A stretch of 64,000 nucleotides of DNA from Algoriphagus formosus (GCF_002807035.1 NZ_NIUC01000003.1:248001-312000); one strand, 5' to 3'. Positions 1 through 8,814 are shown, numbered from the stretch's first letter. Made by a program: numbers and translations. The notes: generated by a model from the letters alone, not told the origin.

Positions 1-231
1 TTGATTTCCCAGTTTACTTTACATGCGAGTACCAAAAAAGGAAACCGTCCTTCTTACATTAAAGCGGCCAAGCCTCCTGTAGCGATTCCACTTTACGAAA
101 AGATGATCCAAGCTCTTGAAATCGAATTGGGAAAAAAGATCGGAACAGGTGAGTTTGGTGCCGATATGAAAGTCGCTTTAATAAATGATGGACCGGTGAC
201 GATAACCATTGACACAAAGAATAGGGTATAA
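1..231 (+). CDS. dtd: D-aminoacyl-tRNA deacylase, C-terminal part (partial at window edge)
   Basis: This is the last 76 residues of Dtd, which hydrolyses D-amino acids from mischarged tRNA in the cytoplasm and so protects translation. The hallmark stretch [16 protein letters not shown], with the Thr of the conserved second active-site motif, is seen at residues 3-18. The [11 protein letters not shown] motif followed by the INDGPVTI strand is seen near the C-terminus. Both are characteristic of the family, whose full length is about 150 residues, so roughly half lies upstream of the window. The TTG at position 1 is only the first possible codon in view and is not the true start. A strong hairpin follows the stop codon directly. 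Confidence 0.93.
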   Translation: MISQFTLHASTKKGNRPSYIKAAKPPVAIPLYEKMIQALEIELGKKIGTGEFGADMKVALINDGPVTITIDTKNRV

Positions 232-232
232 A

Positions 233-264
233 AAAAGTGCCTAAAGTCAAGTTCAGGCACTTTT
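233..264. terminator. Bidirectional intrinsic terminator between dtd and the M8-like gene
   Basis: A perfect 10-bp inverted repeat (aaaagtgcct / aggcactttt) with a 12-nt loop lies between the convergent dtd stop (229-231) and the stop of the minus-strand gene at 281. The A run on one side and T run on the other give U-tails in both directions. Confidence 0.85.
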
Positions 265-280
265 AATAGCTTTCAATAGC

Positions 281-1381
281 CTATTCTACTTTTATGTAAC
301 CAACTGGCTTGTATAGAATCTCTCGCTCAGCGATGTGAATACCTTCACCAGCTTCTGTATTTAATCTGGCTACAATTTGGTCTCTTACAGAATAAGGGTC
401 TCCTACTAATGCTACCCCATATCCAAGATCTCTAAGTGACCCTGCAGTAATTCGGCTGAGTGGATTGACACCTAGGTTTAAGAATCCTGTCATTAACTCG
501 TTATCAAGGATGTCTTCACTCCAATGAGAAAATGCTGTACCTGGTCCTGCTGCCGCACCTTCTATAGGAAGGGCATTTTCTCCACCCGCTGCTCTCCAGT
601 GAATATTTCCAAATCTTCCTGTAAAAAATGGATTTTCTTCAGTTCCTGCTATAAGTTGCCTTTCAAAGTTAACCCCATCAAAAGTCAAATCCCAGGCCGT
701 ACCTACACCCAAAACATGTCCCATTTCATGGACAATCACCTCATCAAATAGACCAAAAGAATCTAGAAAGTCTAAGTCTGATGTATCAAAGAACATGAAT
801 CCTGAAAGAGGTAAATTATCTGCGAGTCTAAAAAATCTTGGTCCTGCAGCTCCTAAGATATTACCTGGCCCATCTATATTTTGTAGTACAACTTCAATAA
901 CTATGTCATCCACTTGCTCTCCTGGTGGAATAACTAAGCCCCCAAAAGCACCAGGAATTGGACCTGAAATGTTGGGTACATCTTTGATAATGATTTGCTC
1001 CCATCTAGCAGCAGACTCCCTGAAGACTTGTTCTTGAGCAGCAGTCACTGGTGTCAAAAATTCTAATTGTATATTAAAACGGACACGTTCAGATCCACCG
1101 CCTCTCCTCCTTGCATTAGCATCAGCAAGAGATTCGTCAGCCTTAGGTACGGTGATGACTACAGGTTCTCCCTCTGGTTGTTGTGGTAACTCAAAGGTTC
1201 GACTCTGATCCACCGCTTGTGTTTGAACGACGGTATCCTGACTTAATTCAGAACATGCCGTGAAAGTCAGAAGTCCAGCTGCAGTAGCTAAGGTAAATCC
1301 TAAAGAGGACCTCCCAGATTGTGGTTTAAAGAAGCGATTGAAACCAGAAGGAATCTCTCGCATTTTGGAAAATTTAAGCAT
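281..1381 (-). CDS. Leishmanolysin-like (M8) zinc metallopeptidase lipoprotein
   Basis: This is a predicted surface or periplasmic zinc protease of the metzincin type. The N-terminus has a hydrophobic stretch ending in a lipobox, LLTFTAC, with the lipidated Cys at residue 43. Near residue 218 is the zinc motif HEMGHVLGVGT (HExxHxxG). It is followed by SHWSED, the likely third zinc His, and by the Met-turn ELMTG, the order expected for the leishmanolysin family. Residues 44-100 look like a low-complexity linker. Two ATGs are possible, at 1381 and 1363; the second gives a more ordinary signal length. It stands alone, convergent with dtd and divergent from the ABC gene. The substrate is not predictable. 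Confidence 0.82.
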   Translation of the reverse strand: MLKFSKMREIPSGFNRFFKPQSGRSSLGFTLATAAGLLTFTACSELSQDTVVQTQAVDQSRTFELPQQPEGEPVVITVPKADESLADANARRRGGGSERVRFNIQLEFLTPVTAAQEQVFRESAARWEQIIIKDVPNISGPIPGAFGGLVIPPGEQVDDIVIEVVLQNIDGPGNILGAAGPRFFRLADNLPLSGFMFFDTSDLDFLDSFGLFDEVIVHEMGHVLGVGTAWDLTFDGVNFERQLIAGTEENPFFTGRFGNIHWRAAGGENALPIEGAAAGPGTAFSHWSEDILDNELMTGFLNLGVNPLSRITAGSLRDLGYGVALVGDPYSVRDQIVARLNTEAGEGIHIAEREILYKPVGYIKVE

Positions 1382-1557
1382 AAGATAGTTGTTAGAAATA
1401 GTAAAAGATAAATTTTAAAACTTAAGTCAATATAAAGCCTGAAAATTATTATTAAAAATTAAAAAGGAAAAAATGTAATTATTTTAATTTAATGCAAGGT
1501 TAATTATCATTTTAAATGCAAAAATGTTGCATTTAGGAATTCTATCGTCCTTCGGAA

Positions 1558-1565
1558 TAAATTTG
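1558..1565 (+). promoter_or_regulatory. Candidate Bacteroidota -7 element upstream of the ABC ATPase
   Basis: TAAATTTG matches the Bacteroidota -7 consensus TAnnTTTG and lies about 70 bp before the TTG start at 1635. The expected upstream TTTG is only approximated by TTTA near 1532, so this is a weak call. Confidence 0.3.
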
Positions 1566-1634
1566 AATCTTTGGTTTTTTTCGTTAATTCAGCCTCAAGT
1601 TTTCTATTCCTTTTCATTTAAAAACTCGATTTAA

Positions 1635-3113
1635 TTGCCTGCCCCTCTTATAAAAATATCCGATGGACAAATAATTTTTAAGGGAATAAATGCCTTTTCA
1701 AATTTGGATTTTTGTTGGGATTCAGATGAAAGTTGGGCTATCCTAAGCGAATCTGGTTGGCTACAAACTGCCTTTCAGGAAACCCTACGCGGGAATACAG
1801 TTGTCAAGTCAGGAACTGTCACCAGACCTTTTGCCAATCAATATTTAAGTGCAAAAAGACAAAGGAAGGAAGTGGCTAGTTTTCGTGACCTAATGGCCTA
1901 TGTATCTCAGCGCTATGAATTCAGAAATAAATTCAATCAGCAAAACTTCTATTTTCAGCAGCGCTTCAATTCGGCTGAATCAGAAGAAACAGAAACAGTA
2001 GAAAAATATTTATCAACCGTTCAGTCCAAGCAAGATGGACCCTGGACTCTGGAAAAGGTACTTGTACTACTAAACTTGAAGGACCTTCGTGAGGAATCCC
2101 TGCTTAAACTTTCCAATGGAGAAACTAGGCGCTTGGCTATTGCAGCAGGATTGATGCGTCAACCCGATATTTTCTTGATGGATCATCCAACCACCGGGTT
2201 AGATATAGCAAGTCGAGCGGCTTTTGGGGAGATAATTACTGCCATTCAAAAAGAAGGAGTGCAAATCTTGATTACTTGCAATCCTCAGGATATTCCTTCA
2301 GGTATTAAGAAAATTGGTCTTCTGGATCATACGGGTTTGGCTAAGGTCTGGGATTCTAGCCAATTTACACTCGCTTCAAGAATTGAAAAGGAAAAAGACT
2401 GGAATTGGGCTTTATTGCAAGAATTATTACCCCAAGAAAAACCAATACAAGAGAGCTTAATTGCTCTTCAAAATGTCACTATCAGCTACCAAGGCAAGAC
2501 TATTTTGGACGCAGTCAACTGGGAGCTTAAAGCTGGAGAGCGATGGCTTTTAAAGGGAGCAAATGGATCGGGAAAGTCCACGCTAATTTCACTCCTCATT
2601 GGTGAGAATCCGCAGGCTTATTCTCAGAATATTTGGCTTTTTGGTCAAAAAAGAGGTACAGGAGAATCCATTTGGGATGTCAAAAAGCCCACAGGGTTTG
2701 TCGCTCCAGAATTGACGCGTTTTTTCCCCTCCAATCAAACCTGCAGAAAAGTAATCCTGAGTGGTTTATTTGACACCATGGGTTTGTTCAAAAAGGTCAG
2801 TGCGGAGGAAGAAGAACTGGCCTTGAAATGGATGAAGGTATTTGAACTAGAGTCTTTGGCTAATCAACCTATTCACAGAATTTCTTTGGACCAACAGCGG
2901 TGGGCCCTTCTCGCCCGTGCCTTGATTAAAAAGCCTCGGCTTCTTATTTTGGATGAAGCCTCCCAAGGTCTCGATCTTGCCCAACGAAAGCTTTTCACAA
3001 ATACAGTACAAAAGCTTTGTGAGCTCTCAAGCATCAGTTTAATTTTTGTCAGCCACTATCCCGAGGATGTGCCGGATGCTGTAGATCAGATTTTCGAATT
3101 ACCATCAAAATAA
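1635..3113 (+). CDS. Fused twin ABC ATPase (ModF/PhrA-like) with one degenerate ATP site
   Basis: This is a cytoplasmic protein with two ABC ATPase domains in one chain of 492 residues and no membrane segments, resembling ModF (PhrA)-type ATPases. In domain 1 (about 5-240) the Walker A is lost (LSESGWLQTAF, no GK[ST]). The signature LSNGE is kept near residue 159. The Walker B reads FLMDHPTTGLD, with His where the catalytic Glu should be. In domain 2 (about 275-490) the Walker A GANGSGKST is intact near 308 and the Walker B LLILDEAS is intact, but the signature has decayed to ISLDQ near 416. Such a pair can form only one complete ATP site. The start is TTG, immediately after an in-frame TAA (1632-1634); no ATG exists before residue 80. 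The role is unknown. Confidence 0.85.
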   Translation: MPAPLIKISDGQIIFKGINAFSNLDFCWDSDESWAILSESGWLQTAFQETLRGNTVVKSGTVTRPFANQYLSAKRQRKEVASFRDLMAYVSQRYEFRNKFNQQNFYFQQRFNSAESEETETVEKYLSTVQSKQDGPWTLEKVLVLLNLKDLREESLLKLSNGETRRLAIAAGLMRQPDIFLMDHPTTGLDIASRAAFGEIITAIQKEGVQILITCNPQDIPSGIKKIGLLDHTGLAKVWDSSQFTLASRIEKEKDWNWALLQELLPQEKPIQESLIALQNVTISYQGKTILDAVNWELKAGERWLLKGANGSGKSTLISLLIGENPQAYSQNIWLFGQKRGTGESIWDVKKPTGFVAPELTRFFPSNQTCRKVILSGLFDTMGLFKKVSAEEEELALKWMKVFELESLANQPIHRISLDQQRWALLARALIKKPRLLILDEASQGLDLAQRKLFTNTVQKLCELSSISLIFVSHYPEDVPDAVDQIFELPSK

Positions 3114-3187
3114 CCTTCCTTCCGAATTCAAAAGATCGAACTGGTTTTTGAATTAAAAGATGTATTTTATTTTTTTAAAATCATCTT

Positions 3188-4432
3188 ATGAACTCGAGAA
3201 GAAGTTTCATTCAAAAAATGGGTTTGGCCTGGATGGCTCCTGCAGCATGGAATAACTTGGAGTTTCCAGGTCTATCCATGCCTCTATATCAACAATCCTG
3301 GGACCAAATTCGCCTTCAATTCCCTTTGGAAAAAGATCGTATCTATCTGAATAATGGAACATTTGGACCTTCTCCTTTTCCAGTACTCAAAGCGGTTCAA
3401 GATTCATTTGACAAAACCAATCGGACCGGAAATTATGGGAATCCCGGATCTGGAAGGGAGAAAATTTCTGAGTTTTTTGGGGTAAAGTCAACTGAGATTT
3501 CCTTGACTCATAACACGACAGAGGGGATCAATATTATGGCACAGGGCCTTCCTTTGCAAGCCGGTGATGAAGTAATCGTGACTTCACATGAGCATGCAGG
3601 AAATGCAATCCCTTGGCTTAACCGCATGAGTTTGGATGGGATTGTCCTGCGGGTATTTGAGCCAAAGGATACACAGGAGGAAAATTTTAAAGCGATCAAG
3701 AATCTAGTCTCATCTCGGACAAAAGCTATAGCCATTCCTCATGTGACTTGTACGACGGGTACAGTCTTTCCGATTCGGGAGGTTTCTGAATTTGCCAGGA
3801 AAAAAGGGATTTGGACGGCCATTGATGGAGCTCATGGTGCCGGCACTTTCGACTTAAATCTCAAAGATCTGGGTTGCGATTTTTATGCAGGTTGCTTTCA
3901 CAAATGGATGCTTGGGCCCAATGGTACGGGCTTTCTGTATGTGCGAGAAGAATTGCTTGATACCTTACAAGCCTTTTATGTTGGAGCTAAGTCCGAGAAA
4001 AGTTGGGTTTTGAACGATAAGGAAGTTGTTTTTGGTGGCTACACCGATTCTGCCCATCGCTACGATTATGGCACCCAAAGTACTCCCATGCATGAAGGGG
4101 TACTAGCTGCGGTTGGTTTTCATCAGGAAATAGGAAAGGCTAGGATCGAAGCAAGAATTCGGGAGCTAAATGACTACCTATATCAGTCATTAGGACAGCT
4201 TGATAAATTAGAAATACTCAGTCCTGAGGAAAAAGACTCTCGGATTTCAGTAGTGACTTTTCGGATTCCCGACACTGATTATCGGGATATTGCGAAAGCC
4301 CTTGGTCAGAAAAAGATTCGGATTAGGGGAGTTCACGAAGCAGGATTAAATGCTATTCGGGTTTCCACTCATATTTACAATTTCGAGTCTGAGTTGGATA
4401 GTCTGGTACAGGAATTAAAGAGCCTTAGTTGA
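3188..4432 (+). CDS. Class V aminotransferase fold enzyme with a Tat-type signal
   Basis: This is a PLP-dependent enzyme of the class V family, related to isopenicillin N epimerase and cysteine desulfurase, 414 residues. The N-terminus reads SRRSFIQK followed by a hydrophobic stretch, a good twin-arginine signal, so export as a folded holoenzyme is inferred. The PLP-binding Lys is in FHKWMLGPNGTGF near residue 240. The GTFGPSPFPV loop, THNTTEGIN and DGAHGAG motifs also fit the fold. No desulfurase-type active-site Cys loop was recognised, which argues against NifS/IscS function. The substrate is unknown; cleavage or epimerisation of an amino compound outside the cytoplasm is possible. Its 3' end overlaps the convergent DUF1801 gene by 18 bp. 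Confidence 0.85.
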   Translation: MNSRRSFIQKMGLAWMAPAAWNNLEFPGLSMPLYQQSWDQIRLQFPLEKDRIYLNNGTFGPSPFPVLKAVQDSFDKTNRTGNYGNPGSGREKISEFFGVKSTEISLTHNTTEGINIMAQGLPLQAGDEVIVTSHEHAGNAIPWLNRMSLDGIVLRVFEPKDTQEENFKAIKNLVSSRTKAIAIPHVTCTTGTVFPIREVSEFARKKGIWTAIDGAHGAGTFDLNLKDLGCDFYAGCFHKWMLGPNGTGFLYVREELLDTLQAFYVGAKSEKSWVLNDKEVVFGGYTDSAHRYDYGTQSTPMHEGVLAAVGFHQEIGKARIEARIRELNDYLYQSLGQLDKLEILSPEEKDSRISVVTFRIPDTDYRDIAKALGQKKIRIRGVHEAGLNAIRVSTHIYNFESELDSLVQELKSLS

Positions 4433-4801
4433 TTTGGCTTTTTCAGCTACTTTTTGAAAAGCTTCTTCCTTGCGAAAAAGTGCAATTTTTTGGATAAGTT
4501 CTAAAGGTAGATCTCCTTCATAAGGAAGCTGTACGACTCCCTTTGAAGTTGGGTAATCCTTTAGTTCCTCAGCAAAAGCTTTGACTCCGGAAGCAGTGGG
4601 GTAAAAGCCCAAGTGATTTTTCATAGCTGCATAGTAAACAAGGACCTCTGAGGTTTTGAATGCAGGCATGTGATAGCTGATGACCTCTTTTGCTTCAGGG
4701 AGTACCTTTTTAAGTGTTTGTCTTATTTGTTGGAGTTTTTCCTGCTTTTCGATTGGAAACCAGCTGAAATACTCTTCGATGCTTTCTGCTTTCGGACCCA
4801 T
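4415..4801 (-). CDS. DUF1801 (frataxin-like fold) protein
   Basis: A 128-residue protein of the DUF1801/YdhG family, with SIEEYFSWFP at the start, the central VISYHMPAFK motif and GFYPT later, as in the family. Members have a frataxin-like fold and some are proposed iron chaperones, but the biochemical role is not settled. A longer reading frame begins at 4840, but the ATG at 4801 is preferred because it follows the TAA of the upstream alcohol dehydrogenase (4805-4803) by one base, an arrangement typical of translational coupling. It is therefore very likely the second gene of an adh-DUF1801 operon. Confidence 0.82.
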   Translation of the reverse strand: MGPKAESIEEYFSWFPIEKQEKLQQIRQTLKKVLPEAKEVISYHMPAFKTSEVLVYYAAMKNHLGFYPTASGVKAFAEELKDYPTSKGVVQLPYEGDLPLELIQKIALFRKEEAFQKVAEKAKSTKAL

Positions 4802-4802
4802 T

Positions 4803-5843
4803 TTAGAATTGATTGATGATGGTAATTCCTTGATTTTCAAATTTATTCATTTCAGGGAGAGCTTTTGTGGCTTCTTCCAAGGAAATTTTTTTACCGATTA
4901 GAGACTCTGGCTTTAGTTTGCCCTTGTGGATCATTTCAAGCATTTCTTGGTATCTCCAAGCTTGCATGCCATGACTACCAAGGATCTCTAGCTCCTTGGC
5001 AATAACCAAATTCATGGGTAGGGCAGTGTCTTTTTCTGAATCCAAAAGAAGACCAACTTGGATATGTTTTCCTCTTTTTCTCAGGCTAGCCACCGAATCA
5101 TAAGCCAATTGACTTTTCCCTAAACAGTCCAAAGAAACATGAGCACCACCATGGGTGATTTCGAGAATTGCTGCTGGGATTGCTGATTCAGTCATAGGGT
5201 TTAAAAGGACATCTGCGCCAAGCTTTTTTGCCATTTCCAATTGTTTCTCGGATATGTCAACAGCAAGCACTTGAGCACCTAATGCTTTGGCAATCATGAT
5301 GGCAGAAATTCCCACACCTCCGCAGCCAAAGACAGCTACCCATTGTCCTCCGGATACCTTTCCCTGATCTACCACCGCACGAAAGGAAGTGGCGAAGCGG
5401 CAACCTAGGCTAGCTGCAGTTTCAAATTCCATGGATTCTGGAATAGCTACCAGATTAGTATTTGCCCTGTCGATTCGTACATATTCTGCAAAAGAACCCC
5501 AATGGGTGAAACCTGGCTGAAATTGATCATCACAAACTTGTTGGTTTCCCGAGGCACAGGTAGGACAGACTCCACAGGCGCAAACAAAAGGAACAGTCAC
5601 CCGATCTCCGATTTTCCATTTTTTTACCTCTTTGCCAACAGCTGAGATTATCCCTGCAAATTCATGACCCGGAACGTGCGGTAATTCAATATCGGCATCA
5701 TGCCCCATCCATCCATGCCAATCAGACCTACAAAGTCCAGTTGCTTTGACTTCAATGACCACGCCATTATTCTCAGGGGTGGGATCTGTAACTTTCTGAA
5801 TTTTTGGACTAGTTTGAAACTGTTCGTAGACCAATGCCTTCAT
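4803..5843 (-). CDS. Zinc-dependent alcohol dehydrogenase (MDR family)
   Basis: A 346-residue medium-chain dehydrogenase that interconverts an alcohol and an aldehyde or ketone with NAD(P). The catalytic zinc site is shown by Cys in [10 protein letters not shown] and by GHEFAG. Structural-zinc cysteines are seen in [18 protein letters not shown]. The nucleotide-binding GCGGVG motif is near residue 175. Length and order match zinc-type ADH proteins. The natural substrate cannot be read from the sequence. It is the first gene of a likely two-gene operon with the DUF1801 gene and is divergent from the MazG-like gene. Copies of TTTCGGA occur in the shared upstream region. Confidence 0.9.
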   Translation of the reverse strand: MKALVYEQFQTSPKIQKVTDPTPENNGVVIEVKATGLCRSDWHGWMGHDADIELPHVPGHEFAGIISAVGKEVKKWKIGDRVTVPFVCACGVCPTCASGNQQVCDDQFQPGFTHWGSFAEYVRIDRANTNLVAIPESMEFETAASLGCRFATSFRAVVDQGKVSGGQWVAVFGCGGVGISAIMIAKALGAQVLAVDISEKQLEMAKKLGADVLLNPMTESAIPAAILEITHGGAHVSLDCLGKSQLAYDSVASLRKRGKHIQVGLLLDSEKDTALPMNLVIAKELEILGSHGMQAWRYQEMLEMIHKGKLKPESLIGKKISLEEATKALPEMNKFENQGITIINQF

Positions 5844-5844
5844 A

Positions 5845-5915
5845 TTTCGGATTTTTCTGAAAAGTAGCTAATCCCTTCTATTTTTTCTTAGTTACTTTCG
5901 GAATGAAATCCGAAA
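5845..5915. promoter_or_regulatory. Candidate operator: TTTCGGA/TCCGAAA repeats between adh and the MazG-like gene
   Basis: A perfect 7-bp inverted repeat, TTTCGGA (5896-5902) and TCCGAAA (5909-5915) with a 6-bp spacer, sits in the divergent spacer just before the MazG-like start. A third TTTCGGA copy occurs at 5845-5851 beside the adh start codon. The half-sites overlap TACTTTCG on the plus strand and TAATTTCG on the minus strand, both one base from the TAnnTTTG -7 consensus. The function is inferred only from position and symmetry. Confidence 0.35.
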
Positions 5916-5925
5916 TTATTTCTTT

Positions 5926-6273
5926 ATGGACTCAATAAAGCAAGAAATTACCTTGGCTGAAGCCCAAGAAAAAGTAGATCAGTGGATCAAAACGGTGGGT
6001 GTTCGCTATTTCAATGAACTAACCAACATGACCATATTGATGGAGGAAGTAGGAGAACTGGCGCGTCTAATGGCTAGAACTTATGGCGAACAATCTTTCA
6101 AAGAATCAGACAAAGGAAAGGATCTTGGAGATGAAATGGCTGATGTGCTTTGGGTTTTGATTTGTCTGGCTAATCAAACGGGTGTCGATTTGACAGAAGC
6201 CCTTCGCAAAAACTTCGAAAAGAAGAATATTCGGGATAAAGACCGTCATCAAAAAAATGAGAAGTTAAAATAA
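5926..6273 (+). CDS. MazG-like nucleotide pyrophosphohydrolase
   Basis: A 115-residue all-alpha NTP pyrophosphohydrolase of the MazG-like superfamily, likely cleaving (d)NTPs to NMP and pyrophosphate as house-cleaning. The metal-binding pattern is visible as LMEEVGELARLM (EExxE) around residues 42-53 and LGDEMADVLW (ExxD) around 67-76. The single domain and short length match MazG-like proteins rather than full two-domain MazG. It is divergent from the adh gene and ends in a strong bidirectional terminator shared with the convergent DUF465 gene. Substrate preference is unknown. Confidence 0.9.
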   Translation: MDSIKQEITLAEAQEKVDQWIKTVGVRYFNELTNMTILMEEVGELARLMARTYGEQSFKESDKGKDLGDEMADVLWVLICLANQTGVDLTEALRKNFEKKNIRDKDRHQKNEKLK

Positions 6274-6303
6274 AAAAACACGGTCTTGAGGACCGTGTTT
6301 TTT
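6273..6303. terminator. Bidirectional intrinsic terminator
   Basis: A perfect 13-bp inverted repeat (aaaaaacacggtc / gaccgtgtttttt) with a 5-nt loop overlaps the last base of the MazG-like stop codon and ends one base before the stop of the convergent gene at 6305. It serves both genes. Confidence 0.9.
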
Positions 6304-6304
6304 C

Positions 6305-6541
6305 TTAGTTTTCTTTCAAAAACTTATAAATCTCATCTTTTAAATGTAGTCGCTTAATTCGGAGTTGATTAGCCGTCTCATCAGAAGCCGGTACAGCATC
6401 TGACTCTACGCGGTAGATTTCATGATCCACCTCATCGTATTCCTCAAACAACTTTTTAAAGTGCTCATTTTCCGTTTTCAAGTCGTGGATTTTTGCTTCA
6501 AACTCAGGGAATTCTTCTTGTAGTGGGTGCTTTTTGAACAT
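6305..6541 (-). CDS. YdcH/DUF465 family small coiled-coil protein
   Basis: A 78-residue charged helical protein with the DUF465 pattern: HPLQEEFPEFEAKIHDLK at the N-terminus, then FKKLFEEYDEVDHEIYR, and RLHLKDEIYKFL at the end. Length is normal for the family. Proteins of this type are soluble short helical hairpins of unknown function, common in Proteobacteria and Bacteroidota. It is monocistronic between two terminator or spacer regions. No regulation could be read. Confidence 0.85.
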   Translation of the reverse strand: MFKKHPLQEEFPEFEAKIHDLKTENEHFKKLFEEYDEVDHEIYRVESDAVPASDETANQLRIKRLHLKDEIYKFLKEN

Positions 6542-6645
6542 GTTTTTCGGGTTTTGTTTCTACAAGAATAGGCTAAATCTCACCGAACTTTGATGACTAA
6601 AATCACTTAGTCAAAAGACTATTGTTGGCTTTTGAAGCTTGATAA

Positions 6646-8196
6646 TTAATTCCCTGATTTTTCAATCCACCTAACCGATAAGTCGGGATCTTCCATATCC
6701 TTATCCAAGGGATACATGGGACGGATGATGCGTTTGTGTCCCAGTCTTTCCAAGTCCTGATCTACTCCACCCGGAGTCAATGCCATGATCCAGTCACCGC
6801 GAAGATCATATAGCTCAGGTACTAAATATCCGATTTTTACTACCAAAATATCTGTCCTTCTAGGTTCTAAACCAAGGTCCGTAAAGTCCTTTTCATGATG
6901 GTAAGGCTTCCTCTTTTCGGTAACGATCACTTTGATCGAACCCACTTGAATCACCGCTTCCGTTTTGGCATCTAGATCTCCTTCTTTGAGTGCCAGTAAT
7001 TTTCCCTTGAGCAAAAGGGGTGGAGCAAACCGGTCATCTACCATCGCACCTACAAACCCTTCCACGGTAGAGCCTATTTCGGCCTCTTTTGCTTTAGCTA
7101 TCAGATCAGGTCCAGGGATGGAGGCATAAATCAATTTCGGGCCAGATTCGGATTGAAATTCAGGTCTTTGAAGCAGTTCATTTAAGGTCCAGGTTACATC
7201 ACCTGCTCCTCCGGCTGTGGGGTTGTCTCCCATATCCGAGATTACAAAAGGCTTCTTTTCACTATTCAAGGCCATTTCCAAGCTTTCGTCGAGATAGGCT
7301 ACCGGAGCTACAAAATCAAATTCATGGCGAACATCCCAAAAACTCTGAGCCAAAAATTCTGCACTTTCTTTTACCGCCGTTTCGTCATCTCCTGTCACCA
7401 TCACTACCGCATGATTCCGTGGTTCATCGGCCCAAGCATAGCCAATCCAAATGGCAGCATCAATCACCTCCTCTTTTTTTGTTTCAGGATCTACTTTGGC
7501 ATAAAGTGATTTTCCTGGTTCGATGCGAGTGCTTGTTTTTTCTCCGGGCAGGAGAATTGGAACTGGAATCCAAGCCTTGTAAGCTGGCTTTCCTTTACCG
7601 CTTTCAAGCCTGTCGAGTAGATTTTCTAATGCTCTTTGCTTGGATTCCAAGGCATCCTCATGTGGGGCCATCCGATAGCAGGTGATCAGGTCTGTATTTT
7701 CAGCCAATCGCTTGGAAACATTCCCATGAAGATCCATGGAGGTGGAGATCAGAGTTTCATCGCCAACCACTTCACGAACTTTGATGATAAAATCTCCTTC
7801 AGGATCATCTAAACCCTCTACGCTCATAGCGCCATGAATGTCAAAAAACAAGCCGTCGTAGGGAAGGTTTTCACGCAGCATTTCCAGTGTCAGATTCACC
7901 AGCGAATCATAAGCTTCTCGCGTAACCATCCCGCCGGGTATGGCATGACCTCGGAGCGTTGGAAACCAATTGGCTCTGGCTCTATTCTCAGAATCCTCTG
8001 ATAGAAAAGGATAATAATTGAAAACGTCGTCGCCGATTCGAGCTTTGAAGAATTCAGCTGTGGATCGGGCAGGGGAAAAAGTACTGGACTCAATGGCCAA
8101 GCCGGCTATGGCAACTCGGGGCTTTTCGGTTTGGGTGGAGGAATTCTCACAGGAAAATAGAGAAATGGAAAGTAAGGCTATAAATAAGTATCTCAT
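6646..8196 (-). CDS. M81 family (MlrC-like) metallohydrolase, lipoprotein
   Basis: This resembles microcystinase C (MlrC), family M81, with an N-terminal metallopeptidase-like domain and a C-terminal MlrC domain. Seen are GLAIESSTFSP near the N-terminus, FFDIHGAMSVEG, DLHGN, and DMGDNPTAGGAGD in the second half, the conserved order of the family. The ATG at 8196 is chosen over 8232 because it gives an immediate lipoprotein signal, MRYLFIALLSISLFSC, with Cys at residue 16. Export is notable because characterised MlrC acts on short peptides; a small-peptide or amide substrate in the periplasm is inferred. It appears monocistronic. Confidence 0.85.
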   Translation of the reverse strand: MRYLFIALLSISLFSCENSSTQTEKPRVAIAGLAIESSTFSPARSTAEFFKARIGDDVFNYYPFLSEDSENRARANWFPTLRGHAIPGGMVTREAYDSLVNLTLEMLRENLPYDGLFFDIHGAMSVEGLDDPEGDFIIKVREVVGDETLISTSMDLHGNVSKRLAENTDLITCYRMAPHEDALESKQRALENLLDRLESGKGKPAYKAWIPVPILLPGEKTSTRIEPGKSLYAKVDPETKKEEVIDAAIWIGYAWADEPRNHAVVMVTGDDETAVKESAEFLAQSFWDVRHEFDFVAPVAYLDESLEMALNSEKKPFVISDMGDNPTAGGAGDVTWTLNELLQRPEFQSESGPKLIYASIPGPDLIAKAKEAEIGSTVEGFVGAMVDDRFAPPLLLKGKLLALKEGDLDAKTEAVIQVGSIKVIVTEKRKPYHHEKDFTDLGLEPRRTDILVVKIGYLVPELYDLRGDWIMALTPGGVDQDLERLGHKRIIRPMYPLDKDMEDPDLSVRWIEKSGN

Positions 8197-8273
8197 GCTG
8201 GTTTTGGATAATGATTGCTGAAAATAGCTCAATTTTATATCCTTTAAAAAAAATGAGAAATACTAACCCTCTT

Positions 8274-8750
8274 TCATTCCTCAATTGCTACCATCAAAGG
8301 TTCTGATCCTGGGCTGAAAAATTTTAATCCCATGAGGGAATATATCATGGAGCCTGTTACTTGGAGGCTATCTTCCTTTGGAATGACTCCGAAGTGATTC
8401 CACCTTCGCCCTAAAGTAAACCCGCCAAGGTAAGCTTCTGACTTATGAGGAAGAATTTCGCCTGTCTCTCGGTGGGCAAAGTAGAAGACATACAGATCGT
8501 TGGTTTTTGAGTAAGGAATGCTTTTTACTTTAGTGATATATCCATCTGGAGGAGTTATTGATGTTGTTTGCTGATTGGTAGAAGCAAGTGCTGCAAACAA
8601 ACTTAGAACACCAATCAAAAGTGGTGGAGAAGCTAAAATTCTTTGTTTGTAGGATAGCTGCTTCACTCCCAAAGTAAAAACCTTAAAGAAAAAGAAAATG
8701 AAAGTTATAAAGAAAATTAGGCAGAATACACTCCAAAGAAAACCGATCAT
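8274..8750 (-). CDS. Hypothetical membrane protein with two N-terminal TM segments
   Basis: This 158-residue protein was not recognised. It has two hydrophobic segments, about residues 4-26 and 38-57, followed by a soluble domain of about 95 residues. That domain is rich in aromatic and polar residues (KTNDLYVFYFAHRETGE), and the region after TM2 is predicted to be outside the cytoplasmic membrane. It is separated by about 80 bp from the M81 gene downstream and 64 bp from comB upstream. No catalytic motif is apparent. The coding call rests on the long open frame and normal protein composition. Confidence 0.65.
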   Translation of the reverse strand: MIGFLWSVFCLIFFITFIFFFFKVFTLGVKQLSYKQRILASPPLLIGVLSLFAALASTNQQTTSITPPDGYITKVKSIPYSKTNDLYVFYFAHRETGEILPHKSEAYLGGFTLGRRWNHFGVIPKEDSLQVTGSMIYSLMGLKFFSPGSEPLMVAIEE

Positions 8751-8814
8751 AACTATGTTATTTTATCCACCTAAATAAATAAAATAATTGAAAAAAATAA
8801 AATATAGGTCAAGC

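Noticed and set aside
1501..1634. Earlier ATG start for the ABC ATPase
   Set aside because: An in-frame TAA at 1632-1634 directly precedes the TTG, so no upstream start is possible.
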